NCBI GenBank assembly: GCA_905250125.1
Contig: CAJNOL010001108.1
Coordinates: 1-64,000 of the forward strand
DNA: 64,000 bases
Direction of reading: 5' to 3'
Source of the DNA: Rotaria sordida
Taxonomy: Eukaryota; Rotifera; Eurotatoria; Philodinida; Philodinidae
The position numbers and the translations under genes are program-made. Shown piece by piece: positions 1-12,417 of this stretch. The notes below the pieces were generated by a model. The model was not told the origin of the DNA, made no database searches, and saw only the letters and a program-made list of their open reading frames with translations. Within the stretch, counting starts at the first letter, position 1. Each line of letters opens with the position of its first letter.

Positions 1-60
1 GTGGCAAGTACGTATAACGAAATCATAGAAGACTGTTGTCATAGATTATTGTCGATATAG

Positions 61-381
61 AAAACTAGGTCCCCTTGCGAAAAGTCTTATTGGCGTACTC
101 ATGATTGCAGCTGTGGCAGCCGCCGTGACTGTCCCAGCTGTTCTATTAACTCGACCGAAAACTGACCCTTCAAGTACTACCGTGACTACTAGTACGACTA
201 GTACACTGACAACGACTCCAGACATTGTTACAGAAACAACAACAACAACAACAACAACAACAGCGACAACAACAACAACAGCAACAACAACAACAACAAC
301 AACAGTAACAACAACAACAGCAACAACAACATTAACAACAGCAACAACAACAACAGTAACAACAACAACAACAACAACAGC

Positions 382-418
<37 letters not shown>

Positions 419-2714
419 GCACCAACAACAACAGCAACAGCAACAGTAGATATCGTTTCGACATCCACAACAACAGAAGCGGAGCTCGTTCCAACGGTCA
501 CAGAAACAATAACTGACATCAATTCGACAGTCACAGAAACAATATCTGACATCAATTCGACAGTCACAGAAACAATAACTGACATTAATTCGACAGTCAC
601 TTCTAATACAACAGAGATGACAGGTGAGATTCGAGTATAGGAGAATCTGTTCTTTATCCATGTCTTGTTAGCAACAGTCGCTTGTGCATCAGAAGTGTGG
701 GTATGGATGTGAGTGCGGATGAATGAAATATCCTCACCTACACCCACACTCAATACCCCATTCCCACTCACACTCACATTTAGAGACAGCATTCCTTGCA
801 GGAGTTTTCAGATTTTTACGATGACTTCTGTGTAACTTCTTGTTCTTTTCGGTGGGAAATAGTCGAAAATCATAGAAAAAATCTGAAGACTTTTCAGCCT
901 GGAATACTGCGTCCAAGTTCCATTGATTTTCGATGTTTTCTTGCTGCATGCAATAATTTTACTGCACCTTGCTGGTCAGTTCCAGTAGTTTCAGCTTCTT
1001 TCTGAAGCTTGAGATCATCGACATGGGTCCATATGATTAAATACGCTTCGTTAGTAAAGAAATATCGTGGATAATAGTATTTAAGAACTCAGACATAAAA
1101 ATTCCTCAATTGTTGAACAACTATTACAAGCACTACAGTTAATTTATTGGGAAATCGAAGAAAAACCATACATTCTTCCACAATTCCATGATCTCTAATA
1201 GGTTGAGTAATACATTTTCTAAAATACTTTCTGTAATCATGAATTTATTTTTATAGAGGATTCTACTGATCTTGATGTGAGCTCGACATTTATCCTGGGT
1301 AGGGTACTATGTTGAATCTGAGAATCAGGAAACCATAAGGAAATGTAGAAGAAATTCTTATTTGTCGATAGACTTCATATTCTTCGATTATAGCTGCTTG
1401 AATTTGTACACAATTGAAAAATAGATTAATCTATATGGATGATAGAATGACTGATACAAAGTAAAAGTCTTTATCAATCATCTATATCAAAAGTCTATTA
1501 ACGACAACGGAAAACTGTTACACGTTTCCTCATCAGAGGACAAAGAATCTTGTGCAATGAAATTGAAACCTTCTTTTACTCCACAGAATGTTTAAAGTTT
1601 TTCCATTTCGAGTAAGAAACAAGTTTCATTTTACAATACTTTGAAACATTTAACTTAGACACAGAAAATCTTGCATGTTTGATGATACTGTACTTTTCAG
1701 CCTGAATATATTCAAGCGGTTCTTTTAGAATGGCGTGACACTGGCAGCATGAATATCGCGCGATATGGCCATACAGCATCCGTATTAACAAATGGAAAAG
1801 TATTAGTTACTGGTGGACGATATAATTCTAGTGTTTTTCTGAATGGTGCTGAATTGTATGATCCATCAACGGAAACTTGGGCAATAACTGGTAGTATGAA
1901 TTATGCACGACAAGATCACACAGCATCCTTATTATCAGATGGAAAAGTATTAGTTACAGGCGGATATAATGGTACTCAACTTCTAAATACTGCTGAGTTG
2001 TATGATTCATCAACAGAAACTTGGATAACGACTGGTAGTATGAATTATGCACGACTTGGACACACAGCATCTATATTGGCAAATGGAAAAGTGTTAGTTG
2101 CTGGTGGACGCCCTGGTAACACTGGAAATATTACTGAATTGTATGATCCATCAACAGGAACTTGGACAATTACTGGTAGTATGATTGATGCGCGACGAAA
2201 CCACAGAGCATCCGTGTTAAGAAATGGAAACGTGTTAGTTACTGGTGGAACGGGTAATACTGGTCTTACAAATAGTGCTGAGTTGTATGATCCATTAACA
2301 GAAATGTGGGTAATGACAAATAATATGAATGATGCACGATATTATCACACATCATCCTTATTACCAGATGGAAAAGTGTTAGTTACTGGTGGTCTGAATA
2401 ATGCTATTTCTATAAATCTTGCTGAGTTGTATGATCCATCAACAGGAAATTGGACAGCGACTAGTAGTATGAACAATGGACGGCAATTACACACCGCATC
2501 AGTATTAACAAATGGAAAAGTATTAGTTATCGGGGATTCAAGTAGTGCTGAATTGTATGATTCATCAACAGAAAATTGGACAATGACCGATAGTATGAAT
2601 TATGTACGATCTGGCCATACAGCATCCATTTTAAAAAATGGAAACGTATTAGTTGCTGGTGGATCGGAGCTCAATATTGCTCTAAATAGTTCAGAATTAT
2701 ATCAATCATCTTAA
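61..2714 (+). CDS. Membrane-anchored Thr-rich stalk kelch-repeat protein (5' partial)
   Basis: Two exons can be joined. Exon A (about 61-623; acceptor AG at 59-60) encodes a short basic stretch, one hydrophobic segment (LIGVLMIAAVAAAVTVPAVL) and a stalk of about 150 residues that is almost all Thr with Ala/Val (ACA/ACN codon run). It ends with three near-identical 13-residue units (core VTETI-DINST). A CAG|GTGAGA donor lies at 623/624. Exon B (acceptor TTCTTTTAG at 1728; coding 1729-2714) encodes seven kelch-like repeats of about 48 residues with the core AR--HTAS-L--GKVLVTGG----AELYDPST-TW. Splicing 623 to 1729 is phase-consistent and gives a Glu-Trp junction. The predicted topology is a type II membrane protein with a beta-propeller outside a mucin-like stalk, probably O-glycosylated. 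The partner is unknown. The 1105-bp intron is long for this genome, and another exon cannot be excluded. The 5' end probably lies outside the window. ORFs on the opposite strand here (poly-Val/Leu/Cys) are shadows. Confidence 0.72.
694..781. repeat. Telomere-like G/T : C/A inverted block 1
   Basis: A degenerate GTGTGGGTATGGATGTGAG arm is followed, after a short spacer, by a CACCTACACCCACACTC-type arm, so the strand can fold back on itself. It lies inside the kelch-gene intron. It belongs to a dispersed family in this window (see findings). Confidence 0.6.
1083..1198 (+). other. Short coding-like stretch inside kelch intron
   Basis: A 38-codon open stretch (core VEQLLQALQLIYWEIEEKPY, ending at TAA 1196-1198) has protein-like composition. 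No splice sites join it in frame to the kelch exons. It is probably a gene remnant; function not recognised. Confidence 0.2.
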
Positions 2715-5700
2715 ACAAATGAATAATGAATAATTTTATATTTATAGATGCATGTAATCTTGCATTCAAGCACTAATTTAATAAAAAGAACTATTGAATT
2801 TAAATGACAGTGAATAATTTTCTTTGATATTTTTGTCAGTTTGTCATATTACATCTGAGAATTCAATTTAAAATAACAAAATAATTTTATTTCAAAATTT
2901 TGATTTGTTAAGTTTATTGTGATAAAAATTTTAAGTTCATATGGTGATTTTAATTTTTTGAATGTGTTTCTTTAAATTTCCAATTCATTTTTAATACAAA
3001 ACTTCGATTTCCTTTGTGCCATTAATCAATACTTCGAGCTATACTACTAGGTTGAACTTTGATATTGTTCACATAAGTTTTCAAAGGTTTGCCTTTCCTA
3101 TTGCAGAAAGATTGCAGTATCTCGTAGCAAGTTATGCTTTTAAATTGAAATAAGTGAACTTTCATTGAGTCCATTTATTGCTCTACTCTCGACAAAATAC
3201 ACCTAATTAAAGTACTTACGATAAATAAAAACATCAGCGAAGAGTAGAATTTCCCTAGTGTCTATTTTATTTTATTTGAATTTGACATGAGCCTACTTTA
3301 TATATACTCCAAGAACATTTGAGCTAGATGTTGTTTGACTAGGCTACGAATTGAGCTAATGAGTGAGAATATCTTTAGCAAAGATAGGACCTCCATATCG
3401 AACACGATGCTTAAGACTTTTTCAAAGTAAAATACATGTAGCTGTTATTAGACACATATTTTAATGTAAGAAGTACTATCGATAGTAACGCACTCTTTAT
3501 AAATCCATCATCTGGTTATTTACAGTTTTGTTTAACAATTGTAATTTTTGATTCAAAGATTAAATTAAGAGAAATAAAAATTGCTGTTTTCATAAACTAC
3601 TATAAATAGATATATTCGTATTTCAGGATTATTTAAATTAGAAATGTAAAATATTTGTTTGTTATTATCGATCTATTTTGCAACTATTTTCAAATAATGA
3701 TTTTTTACCATCAGAGATATTTTCTGAAGAATATTATGTTAGAAAAATTGATTTTAATTATATTCATCGATGAATTATGATGTTTTAGAATCAAATCTAT
3801 GTAATACATGTAGACTAAATATTCATAGAAAAAGATAAATTTACAATGAGAAAAATCGAATTAATGAAACAACAAAGAATGATAAAATTTGTAGGAGAAA
3901 AGTTGGTCACTAGTGAAAAATTTCAAGAACTTAAAATAAAGAAAATGATATCTTCAAATGCATTTATCATGTGTTGTTTTTCTTCATAAATATAAATATG
4001 TTGATGACTACAAAAAACCCATACATATCATTCGAGTTTAGTAATGTAAAGCTTGTTAGTATATGGATTGTTTACGGTATTTTTGATAATTGTAGTTAAT
4101 TTACTGTAATGTCCTAGGGAGAAGAGACACTTACCGCATAACTATTAATTTATGTTTTATTGTAACGAGTATAGTAAAATAAATGATCATCTCAATATTC
4201 TATTGATATCTCAGTCAATTTGATTTTTATCTTTTTTGAATAGATTTGCTTTCGAATTCTATACAAAACGGTATAATTAATTTCCTCTACTAATACAAGT
4301 TTCTTCTTGTCTAAACTTGAACAAAAATATTATACACAAGTGTACAAATCTGCAATTTGTTTTCCAGAGGAAATATATTTTCATCTTTCAAATATTTCAG
4401 CTTTTGTTATGACGCATTTACAACTCTTTTTAGTAATTAATCTATTGTTGATAAGTATCTCAAGTAAACTAGCAAATTTAAAAAACATATAAGAGTAAAT
4501 CCATGGGAACTCGCCAGCTCATACAGTGACCATGTCAGAATCCTGTCAAACTTTCAGAGTTTGTAGAGAATTTTGCGCTGATCATTTTGATAAAAAAATA
4601 TTTAGGTTTAAACCTCATTATCACAGAGATATGAATCAAATACAATTTTGAGACTTTCAAGATTTTGGTAAAAATAAAAGTCATCCTCTAATGAAAATAC
4701 AAACGTTAGGACATAATTTTTCGCTCCAATTTTAAAACCAATGACATATTCAGATTCCTTGTGAAAAACTGCTTCAGATTGACTATGAATTTTAGACTCC
4801 TTTTGAAAATTACTGATTGATTTTGTCACGTGCTTCTGACCAACAGTATTTCAAAAAAGTTGATCAGAAAGTCGGGATGAACGGAAATGGTGGCATAGCT
4901 AGCTCGATAGAGCAACTCTTGCTCTACAACATACGCTATTTATCTTTCTCTCCGACTGCAATTTGGTAGTGCACGAGTATCAAAACTATTTTTGATGACA
5001 ATTTCCTCAGTGAGTTTTAGTGAACCTGATCTTCAAAACCGGTGAAATACTTGGATTAGCAGGTCTGAATTTATTGGAACTCTGCAGAACTTGTAGAGTT
5101 TTTTGAGCTGATCATTTTCGTATTGAATAATTGAATATTTGACTCTATTTTCGTGAACATATAGGCGAAATACGATACACATGGATTTTTTGCTTTTTCG
5201 ATATTATGCCTAAAAAAATTGATTTTTTTATAAAAGTGAAAGTGATAACGGCTTTGTTTTAACTTAAACCTAGAGTGCAATAATTTAATCAGACTTAGCG
5301 TGAAAAATTACATGAAAATACTTATGAAATATATGACCTTGCAAATGCCTAAACAATGATGTAATCTCTTTTTGAAACTATAGTTTGCTCTGTCTGATGC
5401 AGTTGAATGTAAAATGACTAAAAACTAATTAAAAAATGAAATATTCTAAAATGAGCAAATGATTGGTTCGATAGATCATAATTATTTCTACAACATGTAC
5501 TAATTAGTTTTCTTTGCAACTTTTAACTCAGGAAGAAAAAGTTATTGAAAAGTATTACATGTTAGTGCCTTGATCTGTATAAGTGCACATGCCTAAGTAC
5601 TGTTGTTACACCTTTTTGTAAGTGCATGATTGTTGGTCATACTTTAACTGTTGTGAGCATACCTTAGAGAATAAAATTTCTCTGTACACTCTGTCATATG

Positions 5701-6163
5701 TATTTTATTAATAATTAAATATATATTAATAGACTATTTTATCTTCGTGTTCGTATGTATGATTTTCAAACGGCTAATATTTAATTTGAAATAGCAGAAA
5801 ATCATGATCAACAAGCATGTCATATGTATAAAATTTACGATTCGTCATAATCATGAATGTTCTTATTCAATGTCTGCATAAAATTTAACATTTCGAAGAA
5901 ATTCACTTGAATAAAAACAATTAACTGTTGGTTATTATGAAATATGTCCTCTCATATATTTAGAATATTCAAAAACAATATCATTCATATTATAAAATAT
6001 TTAAGAAAAAACCTCATTTAGAACCTATATCAATCTTTATTGATATTCATCTGTATCGTTCATATTTTCTTATTCTTACGCTTTATTTACAGGTTTTTAT
6101 AATTCTTGTTTTTTCACAAATTATCTTTTCATTATGTAAACGAAAATTTTCATGCAAGAATGA
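2715..6163. other. AT-rich intergenic region
   Basis: No supported gene. A poly(A)-signal-like AATAAA lies about 60 bases after the kelch stop. Two diverged copies of a short repeat are visible around 4540-4610 and 5070-5125 (shared core TTGTAGAG--TTT-GCTGATCATTTT); a third weaker match is at about 39105-39145. A stretch at 4895-4935 (TAGCTCGATAGAGCA followed by CTCTTGCTCTAC) resembles a tRNA D-arm and may be a SINE remnant. Confidence 0.4.
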
Positions 6164-6463
6164 AGAAGAGTTTATTTCGAATTTGAAAATGCTTTACAAA
6201 AATGGTATAAAACTCAAAAATTATCGATATCAATTGAAAATAAACCATTATATTGTATTCTTGAAAATCTTTTTACTCTATCAGCTTCATCTATTGAACA
6301 TTTGATAGCATACCTATTGTATTTAGTTGTTGATGAACATCGACTATTAGATTCAATTATTTCTCATCTCGAAACTTCGAATAAATCTTACATATACAAT
6401 TTATTATCACTCACTATACCTATTTGTTTACTTCAACAATACGTTAATGAACTCAAGAAATGA
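6164..6463 (+). pseudogene. Terminal-exon remnant of an unrecognised gene
   Basis: From a TGA at 6161 to a TGA stop at 6461-6463 there is a 99-codon open frame with protein-like content (for example SIENKPLYCILENLFTLSAS, then SIEHLIAYLLYLVVDEHRLL) ending ELKK. A plausible splice acceptor (TTTATTTACAG, about 6090) opens a different frame (CKRKFSCKNEEE) that would need a frameshift near 6160 to enter this one. It is either a decayed gene or a 3' exon whose partner exons were not found. Function not recognised. Confidence 0.3.
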
Positions 6464-8242
6464 CTGACTGATGAAAACAAATATTTTTATTCTATATTTA
6501 ATATAAAAAAAAATAAACATAGGTAACTGTAAAAGTTGATTTGTTTGATTCTTCTAAAATCAATAATTTAGTCGTTACTATTATAATAGAACGTTTGATT
6601 TATTCGAAAATATTCGCAAAACTTTAGAGTTTTAAAATGCAAAATTTTTGTATCCATTGCCCAAAAATAATCGAAGGGTGTAAGCAAAGCTATACTGAAA
6701 TGTTTGTCTCAAGACTTGATATAATAAATGGCTGCATTGGCATAATATAATTTGGTACAAAAAAATAACAAATAAACCGTAGAAATAATAAAAATATTCT
6801 AAACGACATATAATGTGCAGTGAAAGCTTTTGTTTTACATGTAACTCTCTTCAAGAACATGATAAAATGCTAATATTCTGAAAAAAATGCACCATTAAAT
6901 GTTCTAATTAAATCACGAGATTAAATCTTTATAGTTATTTTCGAAATTTCAATAAACCATTAATACTGAATACGTACGTTATCGTGTCACTTTCTACCAA
7001 GAAAAATCGAAAAAGTCCATTTCGTGATTGACTACTAAGGTTATTTTTAAGCAAATCGATGTGAAATAAAATAGACTATACCAAGCACCATAAAAAAAAC
7101 CAAAACGTTTATCAATCGACAAATATTTCCTATAAGGTCAATACTAGGCATAAGGTGGTGGAAAAAAGTTTAGAAACAATGTTTTTTTTTTCATAATGTT
7201 AAGCATGGTATATTTTCGTTTTGTTCTTTTCTATCGCAATGAAAGTTAATTTGATTTCATCATATGAAAAGAAAGATGAAAGAGTAACTAAATGATTTAA
7301 TTTAAAACAATAAAATAAAATAAAATACACGTTGATATTTTGATGTTTTATTCTCAAACAACATCATCAGACGAAAATCATCACCTTGAAAAAAATATAA
7401 TAATCTGTTCGAGTCAGCTACATAGCGAACAAGAATTGATATAAAATATAATAGATGTATACACCAATAAATCGTTTAGCTGCTCTTTCATCTTTCTTTT
7501 CATATGATATTGTCAAATACCCATTTATTTTTTGGTTCTATTAATTTGATTTATTGTTTGCAGCAAAAATGACGGTATTTGCTATGTTGAATTCGATTTG
7601 ATGAGACACAAACTATTAACTAATTGACCATTGAATCTCTCTATTCATATAAGATAGGGTTAATTTTCTGATCTGCATAATGCACTACGATTCATACCAA
7701 ATACCAATGTATTGTATCAAAATAAGAATTTTTTTTTCCATTCCAAACATTTTCGAGTTTTCTAATGTTTAAAATGACTGAAAAGTCTACGAGATACGTG
7801 ACCAGAGGAATACATTTTGAGAAAGCTATGAAATGAGTTTAGATGTTGAAAATCAAGTCTTTGTTTCTCCTAAGATTCTAAAAGAAAGTTCACTCACACA
7901 ATGTAACAAGCGTTGATAGTCCACTATATGCTATCGAATAAAAGCCAATCCTTATTATCTCTGTTGAAAATCGAGACGGCGAATTATTATTTGTGTTTTA
8001 TATGTACAAAAAAATAATTCTGAGTTATCATAAACAAGTCATTTTCCGAACAACATCGGTAAAATCTTGCAAGTCTTCAATAAAGTCATTTGTATTGTTT
8101 ATGTATTCGACTAGTGAGTTGTTATTTATACTTTCATGTATGTTTTCTTATCCTTTTGTCTATCGTATTGTCAAGCCTTCCACCATCTTCTGATGTGTAA
8201 TCTCATGTGGAAATCATACGGTTCGAATGTTGATACGTCCTA
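6464..8242. other. Intergenic region
   Basis: Apart from the 250-bp inverted-repeat element nothing is supported. Short ORFs here have low-complexity AT-driven composition. Confidence 0.4.
7259..7508. mobile_element. 250-bp inverted-repeat element (MITE-like)
   Basis: A perfect 26-bp inverted repeat (core CATATGAAAAGAAAGATGAA at 7261; complement at 7483-7508) bounds about 200 bp of AT-rich DNA without an ORF. No clear target-site duplication is visible. It is probably a non-autonomous DNA transposon. Confidence 0.5.
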
Positions 8243-8407
8243 ACAGATGAAAATATTGAGATAATCACTGATGGTATAGATCTGGATATTGCCATTAATG
8301 AGCGATATTTTTCATTGATCGTATGGCGCATTTTGCGCCTTCGGGATAACAAGAAGAAAGAGATGATTGTTACTCTACTAATGCCATATATGCACAGAAA
8401 AGAATGA
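8243..8407 (+). CDS. Probable C-terminal exon of an unrecognised gene
   Basis: After a possible acceptor (CCTAACAG ending at 8246 or slightly upstream) an open frame of about 53 codons runs from GAT 8246 to a TGA at 8405-8407. It reads as convincing protein (core DGIDLDIAINERYF, then SLIVWRILRLRDNKKKEM). The Ile/Leu/Arg/Lys pattern suggests an amphipathic helix. Upstream exons were not identified, so it may be a fragment. Confidence 0.35.
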   Translation, partial: TDENIEIITDGIDLDIAINERYFSLIVWRILRLRDNKKKEMIVTLLMPYMHRKE

Positions 8408-8704
8408 TCTTTTTCTTTCTCCTTTTGCATATTTCATAAGAGTTTCGCTAGCGTAATAATGTTTATATGAATGTATGCATATCCATGGTTTGGTTTATTT
8501 AAGATCACATGTGTTACGAGGATTATGAGATATACCAAAATAGTCGATCACAATCTTCTAGAAGAATGTAAGAGAAGAACGATAAGTCAGAGGAAAAGGA
8601 AAAAGAAAAAAAAAAAGACGGAACAATAAGAAAAACAGCACTAATAATCATTTTATTCTTGATACTCAACAACACTCGTATTATTGTGCACGAAGAAACG
8701 CAAA

Positions 8705-8958
8705 ATGAGTTCGTCAAACACAGGTTTGCTTACTTAGTTCAGTTTTGTAAATGATTTTATTTGAAATTATTTTCAGTAAACAAGACAATCCTAGCGGCCG
8801 ATATTGCTGATGCCAAGATTGCCGGTGTTGAAACTCCAGCGGGCGATCCGCGCAAGAAAGCAGATGCGGAGAATCAAGGCTGGTTATCAGGAGATCAATT
8901 CACAATTAAAGAAACTCCGGTTGCTCCTCCTAATGCCACAATTGGTACCAAGGAATGA
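8705..8958 (+). CDS. Small hydrophilic protein, two exons
   Basis: The start ATG at 8705 opens a 19-nt first exon (MSSSNT plus one base). A 53-bp GT-AG intron (8724-8776, acceptor ATTATTTTCAG) joins it in phase 1 to 8777-8958. The product has 66 residues, is rich in Ala, Lys, Thr, Pro and Asp, lacks Cys and has no membrane segment; the core is NKTILAADIADAKIAGVETP, followed by a Lys/Asp-rich segment and an NQGWLSGDQF patch. It is noticeably more GC-rich than its surroundings. Family not recognised. The composition is what one expects of a disordered, LEA-like or stress-induced protein, but no LEA motif could be confirmed. The intron size fits bdelloid introns and supports the model. Confidence 0.6.
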
Positions 8959-10336
8959 ACATAATACGAACATATACGATTTTTTGTTGACAATAATCAT
9001 CCTAATCTTAATTTGATTTTTCTTGTGAATGTTCTTTGTATCTACCTAGCTTCTTACTTATTTCCTTTTTTTTTCGAATAAAATCATCAAACATAAGCGA
9101 GTTATTCAGATCTAATAAACTTTTGTTACATGATCTTGTGATTGGTCAGCCGAAAAATCATGCGTTGAAGTAAAATTTATTTTCATATGAGATAAAGAAA
9201 ACGAACCTCAATCTATCAAAGAAGCCATTGGAACTCGCTTGTCTAGATCATTCATGAACAAGCAACATTATACGCAATTCAGTACTCAACTCCATGTTAC
9301 TTTCAATAGATATTCCAATAATATGACACTAATCAAACATTGACTTGACAGTAATGATTATTCTGACATATTTTACTGAGATTTATTCGTAATCATCAAA
9401 GACGATTATATGAATGGAATTGAAAACCTGTTCAATGTTTATCGTCAGTTCAACTGATAAACAAATCTCTTGTACTTTGATTAATATATTTCTGACTGAG
9501 TCCCATCGACAGATTCGATCAGAAAAGAAGTAGTAGTCTGTGAATGTCAACACTGATCACGAACAGAAACGCATCGACTGATGACAACGATGAGATTCAG
9601 TCATTGAATATTGATCTCGTTGATCGGTGATATTTCTCGATGAACACTAGAGATAGACGATAATGTACTAATTGATATCATATGAACAAACTTCTATGTC
9701 TTCATCTAGAAATGAATATAACAAGTCGACAAACAGACTTGTCACTCAAACAGGCTTCGGTAACAAGACAAAAAGAATCATCGATCATTCTAAGGAAAAC
9801 TGTTCTTAAGCACGACGTTTGCACAAAACTTTTTGAGTCTCATATCCATATATAGGTACCATAGAGATGATTCTAACAACTTCTTACCACGTTTACATGA
9901 AGTACATTCTAAAACATGAAAATTTTAATATTTATAGAGTTCAAGTGAGCAAATATTTTATTTAAGGATTGAGTTGACAGAATACATTGGCATCTATGAA
10001 GATGGTGATTATCACGATTTTTTGATTGATTCTGCAATAGGACATTTGCAAAATACATGAATCAAAAAAAAAAAAGAATACTTCCATATTTTTCAAAGTA
10101 GCCTGAACCAAAATCCATAAAATGCTTCTCTCTATAAAAAGCGTTCACTTAAGCAAAATCTGAGGACCTCGATCGAGGAAAGTCAGTCAAATATTTGTTA
10201 CGATGGATTCTTCACAGAACAAAAGTACACTAGAAAATTGAGTATGTCTTGCTGTAGAATAAACTCAATTCTATATCGCTGGATATCCAACCATACTAAA
10301 AAAAAAAACTTTTGAAATTAATACTATTCATCAATA
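8959..10336. other. Intergenic region
   Basis: AATAAA at about 9078 may serve as the polyadenylation signal of the preceding gene. No gene, RNA or clear repeat was found beyond that. Confidence 0.4.
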
Positions 10337-11100
10337 GTGTCAAACTTGAAATTTAAGCTGAATCCAACTTTCAAGTTTGACATATGTAGTTCATAACCGT
10401 TGAAACAATTGCTAGAAGGATTTTCCTCTCATAAAAATATCTCATTTTACTTGTCTCCTACTGACAGCTTTTAAAAGAGCAAGCAAATCTGATTATTTCA
10501 TTGCGATTGAATGAAAATTTGCTTAAAGAAATCAAAGATGGTTTTTGTGAAAAAGTGAGAACGAACGGATTTTGAATACTACTTAACATAATTTAACAAG
10601 CACAGTCAAATTGAGATTTGAGACAGTAACGAAGATCAACATTTGTTTTATGACTTTGCAAAATGTTATTCACACGAGCATTTAGATTGTCAATGCATGA
10701 AGACTAATTAAATAGACTAATATGTTAACCATTGGCTCATTGAGCAAATGTCCGAATTGAAAGAATACCATAGGTCAAAGTGACATGACTAATTTCAAGT
10801 CAATAAATAAATAAAATATAGAAATGGTTACTTGATTTCTGACGATTATCAAATACAAAATTTGCTTATCATAACAAATGCTTTAGTCACTTCATGAAGT
10901 AAATACTCGACGTTCTTTTGTTATTACATGTTTGCATATAGGATGATAAGAAATAACAAAAAACTGCTGCACACTTGAAACGACATTATTAAAACCATTA
11001 TCTAGTATGTTGTTGTATTTCATCTGGAGAAACATATATATTTCAAAGTTGAAAGTTGAAGAATAGTTGTTCAATTAAATTCAACTTTCAAGTTTGACAC
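10337..11100. mobile_element. 764-bp TIR element with TA flanks (non-autonomous Tc1/mariner-like)
   Basis: Perfect 15-bp terminal inverted repeats gtgtcaaacttgaaa (10337-10351) and tttcaagtttgacac (11086-11100), 18/20 over 20 bases, are bordered on both sides by TA, as expected for a TA target-site duplication. Each end also carries a second internal copy of the repeat in opposite orientation (about 10370-10383 and 11047-11065). No transposase ORF lies inside. It is probably a MITE mobilised in trans. Confidence 0.65.
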
Positions 11101-11156
11101 TACTATAATAAATCTTCAACAGTTAGCGATTGACATTACAGTCTATTGAGAGAAGA

Positions 11157-11275
11157 AAATACTCACACTTTCACCTACACCCATTCACAACTCTACCATG
11201 ATAGACTTACCTGACGCTCACATCCACTGACACAAATACTGAGATCAACACTTACACTAAAATTGCCAAACGAGA
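11157..11275. repeat. Telomere-like C/A-rich block 2
   Basis: Degenerate CACTTTCACCTACACCCA-type units continue to about 11275 immediately beyond the TA-flanked element. Only the C/A arm is evident. Confidence 0.5.
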
Positions 11276-11509
11276 AAGATTGTTGCAGTGATATGTTTTA
11301 AAGCGAAAGCGTAAAGATCTGATTTTTTTATTTGTTATCTTATCTGGCAAAGATTGACACGTGGACAAAGTTTCATACGAAAAAATTGAATTGGTGTTTT
11401 ATATCGTCTATGAATTTTGATGGTGATAGGTATGTATCGAGCTCGAACTTATACCAAGCAGCTAGAATTCGATATGACTCGAGATCGATCTGTTTCGAGT
11501 CATCTCGGT

Positions 11510-11582
11510 GGAGTATGGGTATTCTCTTCACTCCGACTTCCATCCTCATCCACACCGACAATCACACACTCAAACCCTGTAT
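11510..11582. repeat. Telomere-like inverted block 3
   Basis: A short GTGGAGTATGGGTA arm is followed by a C/A-rich arm (TCATCCACACCGACAATCAC and on). Confidence 0.5.
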
Positions 11583-12417
11583 CCGAGACATATTAACCAT
11601 TTGTAAAGAATTAAGTCGAATATGATGTAATGTATTAAATTTTCTTTTCTTTTCTTTTTGTTCTTTAATTTACTTTCCACAATATAGAGTATCATTATCA
11701 ACTGTTTCTTTTTGCCGACCTTCTAATCTACACTATTCTTATTCTCTCCCCAACATAAGATATCACTAGCACACAAATTTGCGATGATAACACCCTTACT
11801 TTTATTTTTTTTTCTTTTCTTCTTCTTACTATCTTTCCGTGCCGTCGAAATAGCTGGAAAACTGCTGGTTAACCGCGTTTCTTCTACTTGATTTGTATTT
11901 TTTTTTAAATCTCAGTGCATGAATATTTTTAAACTCTTAGAAAAATGTTAGATTTCAATCAAAATGTCTCCTCCTTGTTATTACGAGCTGCCCAAAAATA
12001 GTGACTTGAGAAGACTACATAAATAGGAAAATGTGTGGCGTCATCTGACAAAATATAAAGTAGCATATTGAAATGGACTTTTTTCAAGTAGTAATTGATC
12101 TATTCAAGACAGAAAATATTAATTTAATAGAAAAATTGAACAGAAAAAAAGGAGTAAACCGTTTGAATCACCGATTTAGATGCAAAAATTTATAACATTA
12201 GTTATTATTTTTGTTCTATTCACTCGTTCTTAATTTCTTTTTATTTCACACTATCAACATCGTTTTATACAGACAATAAAAATCGATGTTAAAAAGAAAA
12301 CAGAGTTCGGTTAGAAAATACATTCGAGAAGGACCTATTCATTTTACAAGAGTGTTTGCGCAAAATAATCTTGGGTTAAGCAAAAGTGTTTCTGATCTGC
12401 ATTGTAGTTAAATACCA
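11583..12417. other. Intergenic, upstream of GTPase gene
   Basis: Pyrimidine-rich and AT-rich DNA. No gene is supported; it presumably contains the GTPase promoter. Confidence 0.3.

Noticed and set aside
46..792. Long minus-strand ORFs made of poly-Val, poly-Leu or poly-Cys
   Set aside because: They are the other readings of the ACA/ACN Thr-rich stalk and have no independent coding character.
4895..4935. tRNA gene
   Set aside because: Only a D-arm-like string and a partial anticodon-like stem; no acceptor stem or TPsiC arm pairs with it.
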